A stretch of 64,000 nucleotides of DNA. Origin: Aquisalimonas sp. 2447 (GTDB lineage Bacteria > Pseudomonadota > Gammaproteobacteria > Nitrococcales > Aquisalimonadaceae). A model generated the notes under the pieces. That model did no database searches. It worked only from the letters and a program-made list of their open reading frames with translations, and had not been told where the DNA came from. The DNA lies in contig NZ_CP050695.1 in NCBI RefSeq assembly GCF_012044895.1, forward strand, positions 960,501 to 1,024,500. Direction: 5' to 3'. Positions 1 to 7,909 of this stretch are shown here, one piece after another. The position numbers were made by a program, and so were the translations under genes. Within the stretch, counting starts at the first letter, position 1. Every line of letters starts with the position of its first letter.

Positions 1-1
1 C

Positions 2-439
2 TATCGGGCCCGGCGCCCGTTTCACCCGCAGCGGTTCTGGGACTGGATCCAGTGCGAATGGCCGGGCGTGATTCGCTCCAAGGGGCTGTTCTGGCTCGCA
101 TCCCGGCCGGACATGGTGGGCAACTGGTCGCAGGCGGGCGCGGTTGCCCGGCACGGCCTGGCCGGCATCTGGTGGGCTGACATCGACCCTGCCGACTGGC
201 CCGTGGACCCGGAACTGCTGGCGACCATTCGCGGACGTTGGCAGGAGCCCTACGGCGACCGGCAGCAGGAACTGGTGCTGATCGGCATGAACATGGACGA
301 GGCCATGCTCCGCGGCCGGCTGGACGCTTGCCTGCTAACGGATGAGGAACTTGCGCTGGGCCCGAGTGGCTGGCGGTCCCTGCCGGACCCGTTCCCGCGA
401 TGGGCATTCGCCGGCGAGGAGGAGGAAGCCCCGGCATGA
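2..439 (+). CDS. CobW/COG0523 metal-chaperone GTPase, C-terminal part (truncated by window edge)
   Basis: The reading frame is open from the first bases, so only the C-terminal domain is in the window and the GTP-binding Walker motifs lie upstream. The visible part has the hallmarks of the CobW C-terminal domain: RPFHPQRFWDW, then VIRSKGLFWLASRP and the tryptophan-rich GIWWADI. Proteins of this family (ZigA, YeiR, YjiA) are GTPases that deliver metal, often zinc, to client proteins in the cytosol. The stop codon overlaps the next start (ATGA), so translation is coupled to a DksA2-type gene that no longer needs zinc. That neighbour argues for a zinc-scarcity role rather than B12 synthesis. The metal specificity is inferred from context, because the CXCC metal motif is not in the window. 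Confidence 0.85.
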   Translation, partial: YRARRPFHPQRFWDWIQCEWPGVIRSKGLFWLASRPDMVGNWSQAGAVARHGLAGIWWADIDPADWPVDPELLATIRGRWQEPYGDRQQELVLIGMNMDEAMLRGRLDACLLTDEELALGPSGWRSLPDPFPRWAFAGEEEEAPA

Positions 440-867
440 GCGTGCCATCCGGTCGATCGGGAGGCATCAGCCAGGCCGAACTGCTGAGCATGCCCGAGCA
501 CGAGTACATGAATCGCGAGCAGCTGGAATTCTTCCGGGAGCTCCTCCTGGCCCAGCGCCGGGAACTCCTGGAAGCCGCCGAGGCCAGCATCACTGAACTC
601 AGGGAGCGGCCCGTGTTCCCGGATGAGGCGGACCGTGCCAGCTCCGAGGAAGAGTTCACGCTGTTACTGCGGCTGCGCGACCGGGAGCGCAAGCTCCTAC
701 CCAAGATTGACCAGGCTCTCAATCGCATCGATCAGGGCACCTACGGCTGGTGCGAGCAGACGGGCGAACCCATCGGCCTCCGGCGTCTGCTCGCGCGCCC
801 CACGGCGACGCTGAGTGTCGAGGGGCAGGAGTACAAGGAAGCCAGGGAGCGGCACTACAGCAAGTAA
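436..867 (+). CDS. dksA2: DksA2-type RNA polymerase-binding regulator lacking the zinc finger
   Basis: DksA family protein of 143 aa that acts with ppGpp at the RNA polymerase secondary channel. The coiled-coil tip motif DEADRASSEEEF (about residues 57-68) matches the DPVD-type acidic tip of DksA, followed by RDRERKLLPKI. In the globular domain only one of the four zinc-ligand cysteines is kept: GWCEQTGEPIG has Cys then Thr, and the second pair is replaced by Ser and Gly (TLSVEGQE). This is the pattern of the zinc-independent paralogue that replaces DksA under zinc starvation in Pseudomonas. The ATG at 436 is chosen because GAGGAGGAAG lies just upstream and the start overlaps the cobW stop. 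An in-frame start at 400 lies inside cobW and lacks this ribosome site. Confidence 0.9.
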   Translation: MSVPSGRSGGISQAELLSMPEHEYMNREQLEFFRELLLAQRRELLEAAEASITELRERPVFPDEADRASSEEEFTLLLRLRDRERKLLPKIDQALNRIDQGTYGWCEQTGEPIGLRRLLARPTATLSVEGQEYKEARERHYSK

Positions 868-950
868 CTCTGTGGCAATCACCCGTTTGTCGGGCGTTGC
901 GTTCCGCAGTGATTCATCCCGCCATCCCGATCTCCCGGCATCTGCCACAC

Positions 951-1003
951 GAAATAAAATGATATAACGTCCTTTTATTATATAGCATGACCTTTCAGGA
1001 GGG
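951..1003 (+). promoter_or_regulatory. AT-rich promoter/operator tract with a Zur-like half-site, plus strong RBS
   Basis: In otherwise GC-rich DNA, 951-987 is almost entirely A/T. It includes AATGATATAACGT (958-970), whose right half resembles the TATAAC arm of gammaproteobacterial Zur boxes; the left arm fits poorly. AGGAGGGC at 997-1004 then serves the ATG at 1009. A promoter here for the chelatase operon is likely. Zur control is inference from the zinc-starvation neighbours. Confidence 0.4.
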
Positions 1004-1008
1004 CAGTC

Positions 1009-1098
1009 ATGAGATACCTTAGAGGCGCTCTGCCGACCACGATGGCCGGCTCGCTTCTGCTCGTCTTCGCGTCCGGACTCCAGGCCGTTCGTGCCGGT
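1009..1098 (+). pseudogene. Signal-peptide fragment, out of frame with the following chelatase
   Basis: The ATG at 1009 follows a strong AGGAGGGC ribosome site and encodes a textbook Sec signal peptide: charged N-terminus MRYLRGA, hydrophobic core GSLLLVFASGL, and an AVRA cleavage site at about residue 30. This frame then runs into arginine/glycine-rich nonsense until a stop at 1284. The true chelatase reading frame begins almost immediately, one frame over. The fragment is best read as the native 5' end of the chelatase gene, separated from it by a frameshift or deletion. Confidence 0.6.
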
Positions 1099-4000
1099 GA
1101 GCGGCGGCCCGGCCATGACGGATGTGGTGGCGCCCGACGGGGAGTCGGCGATCGATGCACTGCTGTTCTACCGTGTCACCCTCAACCCGGAAGGGCGGCG
1201 CGCGGATTTCCTGGCCCTCGACGTGCCGGTGCTCCAGGGCATGATCTACCGCGACGGCCCGGAGTCGGCCTGGCGGGCCGATGATGTCGGCTTTCCCCGG
1301 GGCAGTACGCCGTTCTACTTCGCCATGGCGGAGATGGCGGGCATCACGGACCCCACGGTGGTCGCCGCGGAACGCCAGGGCGATGACCAGGTGGTTGCCG
1401 TCCGCCCGGAACTGGACATGCTGGTACAGCGGGCATTCAACGCCGTGGAACTGCGGCGCACGCCCAACGCCGACAAGCGGTTCGGCATCTATATCTACAA
1501 CTACCCGTCAGGCGAAACGAACTTCTCCGCATCCAACCTGAATGTCCCCGAGAGCCTGGCGGCGACCGTGCAGGACCTGGCCGACGCCGGCTACAGCGTC
1601 GACCTCGTCGATGCCGACGCCATGACCGACGCCGGCAAGCGGCTGGTGGGCGCGTATTACCGGGATGCGGAGCTGGACGCCCTGATCGAGGATGACCTGG
1701 CCGTGCGCTACCCGGTGAGCGCGTACCGCGAGTGGTTCGACAGCCGGAGTGACGCCCTGCGCGAGCGGGTCAGCGAGGAGTGGGGTGACCCGGAGGGAGC
1801 ACGTACCGTGGTCGAGCATGAGGGCGAGCCCCATTTCGTGATCCCGCGCCTGCGGCTCGGGCACGTGGCGTTGCTGCCGCAACCGCCTCGCGCCATGCCG
1901 GACGACCCGGAGCGGGAAGGGGAGTACCACGACACTGATCTGCCCTTCAGCCATGATTACCTGGCCAGCTACGCCTGGCTCCACCAGCAGCATCGGGCCG
2001 ATGCCCTGGTACACTTCGGGACGCACGGCTCGGCAGAGTTCGGCGTCGGCAAGACCCGCGGCCTGGCCGCCGATGACGACCCCCAGGCCGTGGTCGGCGA
2101 GCTCCCTCACATCTACCCGTACATCGTGGACAACCTTGCCGAGGCCACCATCGCCAAGCGGCGCACGCGGGCGACGATGGTCTCTCACCAGACTCCGCCC
2201 TTCGCCCCCGCGGCGCTCTACCACGAGCTGGTCGATCTCCACGACCTGATCCACGACTGGGAGGAACTGGAGGACGGCCGGACCCGCGAGCGTGTCGAAG
2301 ACCAGATCATCGAGACCAGCCGGGCGCTGGATATCCACGCCGATCTGGGCTTCAGTGACGAGGACCTGGACAGCGCCTTCCACGACTACGCCCACGCCGT
2401 CCACCACTACATCCACGATCTGGCGCAGGAGAGCGAGCCCATCGGCCTGCACACCTTCGGGCGTCCGGCGGACGACGAACACCTGCTGGCCACGGTCATG
2501 CAGATGCTGGGTGATGCGTACTACGAGGCCACCGCGACCGACCGGCACGAGCTGTTCGTGGGCGATTTCGAGACCGCCGTCGTGGAATCCGAACCCTATC
2601 GCCTCCTGGAAGACCATCTGCTCGGCGACCCCCCCGAAGCCGACGTGGAAACCGCCATCGCGGCTCATCTGGAACAGGGACGCGGCCATCTGGATGCCCT
2701 GCGCAACGCCTGGAACGAAACCGATGCGTTCATCCATGCGCTGGACGGCGGCTTCGTGGAGCCTTCCGTGGGGGGCGACCCCATGCGCAACCCGGATTCC
2801 CTGCCCACCGGGCGCAACCTGTACGGTTTCGATCCCTCCCGTGTGCCCACCCGCGCCGCCTACGAGACCGGCGCCGAGCTCATGGAGGGCCTGATCCGGG
2901 ATCACCGGGACGACCATGGCGAGCCACCGGAGCGGCTGGCGTTTACGCTCTGGGCCATGGAGGTCATGCGCCACCACGGTGTCATGGAAGGGCAGGTGAT
3001 GACGGCACTGGGGGTGGAGCCGGTGTGGAACGACCGCGGGCGCCTGGAGGGCTACGAGGTCATCCCCCGGGATGAACTCGATCGACCGCGGGTGGACGTG
3101 GTGCTGCAGCCCAGCGGGCTCTACCGCGACGCCTTTGCCGGCACCCTGGAGCTGCTGGCCGGGGCGGCTGCCGAGGTGGCGGATCTGAACGAACCCGACA
3201 ACCCGGTGCGTGCCATGACGCGCCACCTGGCCCGGCAACTGGAAACCACCGACCTGGACGCGGACGCCGTGGCGCGGTTGAGCCGCACCCGCGCCTTCTC
3301 CTCGGACATCGGCCAGTACGGTACCGGACTCGACGGCGCCGTGGCGGACGTGGACGCCTGGGCCGACGGCGATGCCCTGAACGAGGACTACATGGGCGAG
3401 GTCTTCCTGGACCGCCTCCAGCACGCCTATGGTCCCGATCCGGAGTACTGGGGCGAGACTGTTCCGGACATCAACCTGTTCGCGCAGCAGCTGGCCACCG
3501 TGGACGCCGCCGTGTTCGCCCGCAGCTCCAACGTCTTTGGCCTGCTGTCCTCCGACGACCCGTTCCAGTACCTGGGCGGTTTGTCGCTGGGTGCGCAGAC
3601 GGCCGGCGGTGAACGGCCGGATCTCTACATCAGCACCCTGCGCGATACCGCCAATGCGCGCATGGAGCGGGCCGACCGCTTCCTCTCCCGGGAGATACGC
3701 TCCCGCTACCACCACCCGCGCTGGCTGCAGAACATGGTGGACGAAGGGTACTCCGGCACTACCATGCTGCAGGACACCGTGGAGAACCTCTGGGGCTGGC
3801 AGGCCACCGCGCCGGAGATAGTGCGCGACGACCAGTGGGAGCGCTTCTTCGACATCTACGTGGAAGACGCCTACGACCTGGGGCTGGACGAGTGGTTCCA
3901 GCAGCACAACCCGGAGGCGCGCACCCGCATCACCGAACGCATGCTGGATGCCGTGCGCACCGGTCACTGGTCCCCGGACGACGCCGTTCTGGAGGCCCTG

Positions 4001-4330
4001 GTGGAGCAGCACCAGGCCTGGACCAACGACCACGGCGAAACCGGCACCAGCGATGAGCGCGAGGCCTTCGTTGCCGACACCGCAGCGGGTTTCGGCACGA
4101 ACGCCGCCGCACCGGCGGACACCGGCGGCATGGCCGAGCCGGTGACCGTCGCCGGCGAGGTGATGGAGCCGGTCGCCGAGCCGGAGCCGGCGGCCGACGC
4201 CGGCGCACCCCGCTGGCAGATCCTGGCCTACATCGGTGCCCTGATCCTGCTCTTTCTGGCGGGAATGCTCCATCAGGCCGTACGCGGGCGCCGCCAATGG
4301 GCTCTCACCATGCAACAGGAGGGGAACTGA
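1091..4330 (+). CDS. CobN-like membrane-anchored chelatase (HmuS/PA1923 type), N-terminus probably lost
   Basis: This 1,079-aa frame is a CobN-family protein, the large subunit type of cobaltochelatases and of HmuS-like heme/metal chelatases. Typical CobN blocks are visible: IDALLFYRVTLN near the start, VHFGTHGSAEFGVGK at about 306-320, LPHIYPYIVDN followed by EATIAKRR, and LGGLSLG plus SGTTMLQDTVENLWGW towards the end. Unlike B12-pathway CobN it ends in a transmembrane helix (AYIGALILLFLAGML) with a positive tail (RGRR), so the bulk should be periplasmic and tail-anchored. It is followed by ExbB-like and DUF2149 genes. Full-length relatives carry roughly 200-300 more N-terminal residues and a signal peptide. 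Here the only start is a GTG at 1091 with no good ribosome site, and a signal peptide sits out of frame just upstream. The gene may be inactive or frameshifted. The chelation substrate cannot be read from sequence. Confidence 0.8.
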   Translation: MPVSGGPAMTDVVAPDGESAIDALLFYRVTLNPEGRRADFLALDVPVLQGMIYRDGPESAWRADDVGFPRGSTPFYFAMAEMAGITDPTVVAAERQGDDQVVAVRPELDMLVQRAFNAVELRRTPNADKRFGIYIYNYPSGETNFSASNLNVPESLAATVQDLADAGYSVDLVDADAMTDAGKRLVGAYYRDAELDALIEDDLAVRYPVSAYREWFDSRSDALRERVSEEWGDPEGARTVVEHEGEPHFVIPRLRLGHVALLPQPPRAMPDDPEREGEYHDTDLPFSHDYLASYAWLHQQHRADALVHFGTHGSAEFGVGKTRGLAADDDPQAVVGELPHIYPYIVDNLAEATIAKRRTRATMVSHQTPPFAPAALYHELVDLHDLIHDWEELEDGRTRERVEDQIIETSRALDIHADLGFSDEDLDSAFHDYAHAVHHYIHDLAQESEPIGLHTFGRPADDEHLLATVMQMLGDAYYEATATDRHELFVGDFETAVVESEPYRLLEDHLLGDPPEADVETAIAAHLEQGRGHLDALRNAWNETDAFIHALDGGFVEPSVGGDPMRNPDSLPTGRNLYGFDPSRVPTRAAYETGAELMEGLIRDHRDDHGEPPERLAFTLWAMEVMRHHGVMEGQVMTALGVEPVWNDRGRLEGYEVIPRDELDRPRVDVVLQPSGLYRDAFAGTLELLAGAAAEVADLNEPDNPVRAMTRHLARQLETTDLDADAVARLSRTRAFSSDIGQYGTGLDGAVADVDAWADGDALNEDYMGEVFLDRLQHAYGPDPEYWGETVPDINLFAQQLATVDAAVFARSSNVFGLLSSDDPFQYLGGLSLGAQTAGGERPDLYISTLRDTANARMERADRFLSREIRSRYHHPRWLQNMVDEGYSGTTMLQDTVENLWGWQATAPEIVRDDQWERFFDIYVEDAYDLGLDEWFQQHNPEARTRITERMLDAVRTGHWSPDDAVLEALVEQHQAWTNDHGETGTSDEREAFVADTAAGFGTNAAAPADTGGMAEPVTVAGEVMEPVAEPEPAADAGAPRWQILAYIGALILLFLAGMLHQAVRGRRQWALTMQQEGN

Positions 4331-4333
4331 ACC

Positions 4334-4813
4334 ATGACCGCACTGGAAATGGGCATGTACGAACTGGGGCGGCTCTTTCTCGTCCCGGTGCTGGTGATCA
4401 TCATGGCGTCGTTCGCCTACGCCTTCTACGCCCTGGGCGCCTTCGCGCTGGAGGCATGGCAGCGGCGCCGGGCCACGGCGCCGTGCCCGTTGCAGCACTA
4501 TCAGGCCCGGGCGGGCAAGGCCGACAGTGAGGAACTGGAGCTGGTCATCCTGCGCCAGCTGGAGCCCCTGCGGGTGGTCTCGCGCACGGCGCCCATGCTC
4601 GGCCTGGTCGCCACCATGATCCCTCTGGGCCCGGCGCTGCTGGCGCTGGGTGACGGTGACCTGGCCACCGTGGGCGAGCAGCTCGTGGTCGCCTTTGCCG
4701 CCGTCATTCTGGCGCTCATCACCGCCTCCATCACGTTCTGGGTGCTGACCGTGCGCCGCCGCTGGCTCCTCGCCGCCCTCAAGCGACTCGAGCAACAGGG
4801 GGCCACTGCATGA
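4334..4813 (+). CDS. ExbB/TolQ/MotA-like proton-channel protein (HmuT/PA1924 type)
   Basis: Inner-membrane protein of 159 aa. One hydrophobic helix lies near the N-terminus (about 13-40), and two more flank the MotA/TolQ/ExbB signature around RTAPMLGLVATMIPLGPAL (about 90-110), with a C-terminal helix ending in RRRW. It is shorter than true ExbB and belongs to the variant found next to CobN-like chelatases, where with DUF2149 it probably forms a small proton-driven energizer. AGGAGGGG lies upstream, it starts three bases after the chelatase stop, and it overlaps the next gene by ATGA. Partner assignment rests on operon structure. Confidence 0.82.
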   Translation: MTALEMGMYELGRLFLVPVLVIIMASFAYAFYALGAFALEAWQRRRATAPCPLQHYQARAGKADSEELELVILRQLEPLRVVSRTAPMLGLVATMIPLGPALLALGDGDLATVGEQLVVAFAAVILALITASITFWVLTVRRRWLLAALKRLEQQGATA

Positions 4814-5109
4814 GCCGGTTTCTGGATGCCGACGACGCGGACGATCCGATTCTGTCCGTGGTCAACGTCATCGACGTGTTCCTGGTGATCATTGTCGTAC
4901 TGTTCATCATGGTGGCCCAGAGCACGGCCAGTGAACTGAGCGAGACCGACGAGGTGGCGGAGGACGGCGAGATCGTGCCCGAAACCATGGAGACCCTTGA
5001 GCGCTACGAAACCAGCGGCGAGATCGGCGAAGGGCAGGGCGTACGCGCCGGGACCACCTACCAGCTCGACGATGGCACCATGGTGTTTGTACCCGACGGC
5101 GACGATTGA
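4810..5109 (+). CDS. DUF2149 family protein, ExbD-like partner (HmuU/PA1925 type)
   Basis: Small protein of 99 aa with the DUF2149 layout. A short cytoplasmic stretch with DDPILSVVNVIDVFLVI leads into one transmembrane helix (about 17-38) starting at the aspartate of NVIDVF. That position recalls the proton-carrying Asp of ExbD. An acidic periplasmic segment follows, ending in YQLDDGTMVFVP. It is translationally coupled to the ExbB-like gene (ATGA). Family members almost always accompany CobN-like chelatases with a C-terminal anchor, so a complex of the three products is inferred. Confidence 0.82.
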   Translation: MSRFLDADDADDPILSVVNVIDVFLVIIVVLFIMVAQSTASELSETDEVAEDGEIVPETMETLERYETSGEIGEGQGVRAGTTYQLDDGTMVFVPDGDD

Positions 5110-5207
5110 CGGCTGCCGCCCCGGAGCCTGTCAGCGTTCAATTTCTTCTGGAGGCGCGGCTTCTTCGGCGAGGGATTGCATGGTATGGTGCGGCGCATCA
5201 TTCGCGC

Positions 5208-5217
5208 AGGAGGTGAT
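5208..5217 (+). promoter_or_regulatory. Near-perfect Shine-Dalgarno that selects a TTG start
   Basis: AGGAGGTGAT, a near-complete anti-SD match, ends a few bases before TTG at 5221. It decides the start of the patatin-like gene over the upstream ATG (5185) and TTG (5176), neither of which has such a site. Confidence 0.7.
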
Positions 5218-5220
5218 GCC

Positions 5221-6297
5221 TTGGCGAAGCGCAGACGCAAGCTCATTGATCTGGCATTGCAGGGCGGCGGCTCTCACGGGGCGCTGACCTGGGGTGTCCT
5301 GGACCGGCTTCTGGAAGAGGAACGCCTGGAGATCGACGGCGTCAGCGGTACCAGCGCGGGGGCGATGAACGCGGTCGTGCTTGCGGACGGCCTGGAGCGC
5401 GGCGGTCGGGACGGTGCCCGCGAGGCGCTGGGGATATTCTGGCGCGCCGTCAGCCGGGCGGCGGCATTCTCGCCTTTCAAGCGCACGCCCCTGGACTGGC
5501 TCACGGGGAACTACGGGCTGGACCGTTCGCCCGGCTATCTGCTGTTCGAGCAGATGACGCAGATGGTGCCGCCGTCCGTGCTGAATCCGCTGGGCATCAA
5601 CCCGCTCCGCGATCTGGTCACCCGCCAGGTGGACTTCGAGCGGGTTAACAACTGCAGCAAGACCAAGGTCTACGTCACCGCCACCAACGTGCGCACGGGG
5701 CGCCCGCACATCTTCCGCCAGCCCGGGCTGAGCGTCGACACGGTAATGGCCTCGGCGTGCCTGCCGTTCATGTACGAAGCGGTGACCATCGACGGTGAGC
5801 CGTACTGGGATGGCGGCTATACCGGGAATCCCGCGCTGTACCCGCTGGTGGAGGATCAGGGCTGCCGTGACCTGGTGGTGGTGCAGATCAACCCACTGGT
5901 GCGCGAGACCCTGCCGCTGGGCGGGCGCGACATTCTCAACCGGATCAACGAGATCACCTTCAATTCCAGCCTGATCAAGGAACTGCGCTCCATCCACCTG
6001 CTGCAGCAACTCATCGAGGCGGAAGGGCTGGATCTCGAGAGTTACCGGGCCATGCGGCTCCACCTGATCCATGCCGAGCGGGAGGTGGAGTCCCTGGGCG
6101 CGTCGAGCAAGCTCAACGCCGAGTGGCCGTTCCTCGAGCGCCTGTTCCACAAGGGCCGTGCCTGGGCCGATGACTGGCTGGATCGGCATTTCGATGACAT
6201 TGGCAAGCGGGCCACGTTCGACCTGGACGAGGTGTTCAAGGACTCCTTCCAGCCGGTGCGGCACAGCCCGGACGGCGGCTCCGCAGGCTCCGCCTGA
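5221..6297 (+). CDS. Patatin-like phospholipase/esterase
   Basis: Cytoplasmic serine acyl hydrolase of the patatin family, 358 aa from the TTG start. It shows the glycine-rich oxyanion loop LALQGGGSHGALTWG (about 11-25), the nucleophile elbow GTSAG and the catalytic aspartate motif DGGYTGNPALYPL, which form the Ser-Asp dyad. It overlaps the downstream GntP-type permease by one base (TGATG), so the two are co-translated. In many proteobacteria this patatin subgroup sits beside 3-hydroxybutyrate/polyhydroxyalkanoate genes, and a role in storage-polymer or short-chain ester turnover is possible. That link is inference from family context. No signal peptide is seen. Confidence 0.85.
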   Translation: MAKRRRKLIDLALQGGGSHGALTWGVLDRLLEEERLEIDGVSGTSAGAMNAVVLADGLERGGRDGAREALGIFWRAVSRAAAFSPFKRTPLDWLTGNYGLDRSPGYLLFEQMTQMVPPSVLNPLGINPLRDLVTRQVDFERVNNCSKTKVYVTATNVRTGRPHIFRQPGLSVDTVMASACLPFMYEAVTIDGEPYWDGGYTGNPALYPLVEDQGCRDLVVVQINPLVRETLPLGGRDILNRINEITFNSSLIKELRSIHLLQQLIEAEGLDLESYRAMRLHLIHAEREVESLGASSKLNAEWPFLERLFHKGRAWADDWLDRHFDDIGKRATFDLDEVFKDSFQPVRHSPDGGSAGSA

Positions 6298-7751
6298 TGA
6301 TCGGTGTCCTGGTCATCGTCGTTGCCCTGGCGCTGCTCATCGTGCTCGCCTATCGGGGGCTCAGCCTGTTGATCCTGGCACCGGCGCTGGCTGCGCTGGT
6401 GGCGCTGGTGTCCGTGGAGGCCCCGCTGCTTGCCAGCTACACCCAGGTGTTCATGGGGGCGGCGGGCGATTTCATCGTGCGCTTCTTCCCGTTGTTCCTG
6501 CTGGGGGCGATCTTCGGCAAGCTCATGGAGGACTCCGGCAGCGCCGAGTCTCTGGCGCGGGCGCTGGTGGCGCGCCTGGGCGACGGACGGGCCATTCTCG
6601 CGGTGGTGCTTGCCTGTGCCGTCATGACCTATGGCGGCGTCTCCCTGTTCGTGGTGGCGTTCGCCGTCTATCCCATCGCCGCCGCGCTGTTCCGCCAGGC
6701 CGATCTGCCCAAGCGCCTGATTCCCGGGACCATTGCCCTCGGCGCATTCACCTTCACCATGACGGCACTTCCGGGAACACCCGCAATCCAGAATGCCATC
6801 CCCATGCCGTATTTCGGCACCTCGCCCTTCGCCGCGCCCGGACTGGGCATCCTGACCGGGCTGCTTATGCTGGTGCTGGGACAGGCGTGGCTCAACTACC
6901 GCGCACGCCAGGCCCGGCACGCCGGTGAGGGGTATGGCGAGCATGCCGGCGAGACGGGCCCGGTGTTGGACCCAGCCATGCGTGAGCACGCCGCTGGCGA
7001 GGGCTTCGACGTCAATGAGCTCCCCCGTGAAGCATCGCCGCCGAATCTGCCGCCATTGCCCCTGGCCGTGCTGCCCATTGTCCTGGTGATTGTGCTGAAC
7101 CTGCTGTTCACGGCCATCATCATCCCGGCCATGGATACCGATTACCTGGCGGAGCCCGTGTACGGCGCGACCACCATTGAATCAGTGCGCGGGCTCTGGT
7201 CCGTGATCTCGGCCCTGGTGGTCGCCAGTGCCGTGCTGGTGGCCGTGAACTGGCGTCGCCTGAGTACACTGACGCGCAGTCTCGACAGCGGTGCCAACGC
7301 CTCCCTGCTGCCCATTTTCAACACCGCCAGCCTGGTGGGCTTCGGTTCCGTGATTGCCTCGCTGACCGCCTTCGACATGATCAGTGAATGGGTAACCGCC
7401 GCCGGCGGCGACAATCCGCTGATCTCACTGGCCATCGCCGTGAACCTGCTGGCGGGCATGACCGGTTCGGCCTCCGGCGGCATGAGCATCGCCCTGGCAA
7501 CGCTCGGTGACACCTACCTGGCCATGGGTCAGGCCGCGGGCATATCGCCGGAGCTCCTGCACCGGGTCACCGCCGTCGCCACCGGCGGGCTGGACGCGCT
7601 GCCACACAACGGCGCGGTGATCACGCTGCTGTCCATCTGCGGCCTGACGCACCGGCAGGCCTACCTGGACATCGCCGTGGTGGGAGTGATCGTGCCCATC
7701 ATCTCCCTGGTCTTCCTGATCGCCACAGGAACCCTGGTGGGAACGTTCTGA
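6297..7751 (+). CDS. GntP-family permease (hydroxy-acid:H+ symporter-like)
   Basis: Integral membrane protein of 484 aa with about 12 hydrophobic segments. It has the GntP-family features GKLMEDSGSAESLARALV (about 76-93), the conserved MTYGGVSLFVVAFAVYP, and TALPGTPAIQNAIP. In the C-terminal half, GMTGSASGGMSIAL and the DALPHNGAVITLL segment complete the family pattern. Members carry gluconate or short hydroxy acids such as 3-hydroxybutyrate in symport with protons. Overlap with the patatin gene suggests import of a product or substrate related to that hydrolase, hydroxybutyrate being the most natural guess. Substrate is not determined by sequence. Confidence 0.83.
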   Translation: MIGVLVIVVALALLIVLAYRGLSLLILAPALAALVALVSVEAPLLASYTQVFMGAAGDFIVRFFPLFLLGAIFGKLMEDSGSAESLARALVARLGDGRAILAVVLACAVMTYGGVSLFVVAFAVYPIAAALFRQADLPKRLIPGTIALGAFTFTMTALPGTPAIQNAIPMPYFGTSPFAAPGLGILTGLLMLVLGQAWLNYRARQARHAGEGYGEHAGETGPVLDPAMREHAAGEGFDVNELPREASPPNLPPLPLAVLPIVLVIVLNLLFTAIIIPAMDTDYLAEPVYGATTIESVRGLWSVISALVVASAVLVAVNWRRLSTLTRSLDSGANASLLPIFNTASLVGFGSVIASLTAFDMISEWVTAAGGDNPLISLAIAVNLLAGMTGSASGGMSIALATLGDTYLAMGQAAGISPELLHRVTAVATGGLDALPHNGAVITLLSICGLTHRQAYLDIAVVGVIVPIISLVFLIATGTLVGTF

Positions 7752-7769
7752 AGACGGCGCCGTGGCGCA

Positions 7770-7909
7770 CGGTCGATCTTCTCGAACGGCTTGGGCACCG
7801 TATGCAGCGCAATATTCAGGGCAATGTCGCAGTGCTCGATGATGTCCAGGCGTTGTTCGAAGGTATCGGGCCTCCTGCCGGTTCTCTTTCCGGGCATCGC
7901 CTGGCCCAC
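7770..7909 (-). pseudogene. Remnant of a third immunity-like gene
   Basis: On the minus strand this stretch reads FEQRLDIIEHCDIALN, then PKPFEKIDR. It matches the first ~30 residues of the two immunity-like proteins upstream (EEQRLDIIENCD, LKPFE.VDS). A 3-residue insertion interrupts it, it sits in a frame with no family continuation after PFEKIDR, and it abuts the permease gene. It is the broken end of a third copy of the immunity gene, lacking about 85% of the sequence. Confidence 0.7.

Noticed and set aside
1091-4330. Cobaltochelatase CobN of B12 synthesis
   Set aside because: The C-terminal membrane anchor, the adjacent ExbB-like and DUF2149 genes and the absence of cob genes fit the HmuS/PA1923 group better.
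1508-4795. 1,095-codon open frame on the minus strand opposite the chelatase
   Set aside because: High GC and codon bias leave the antisense frame open; its product is histidine/valine/glycine-rich without domains, while the plus strand encodes clear CobN motifs.
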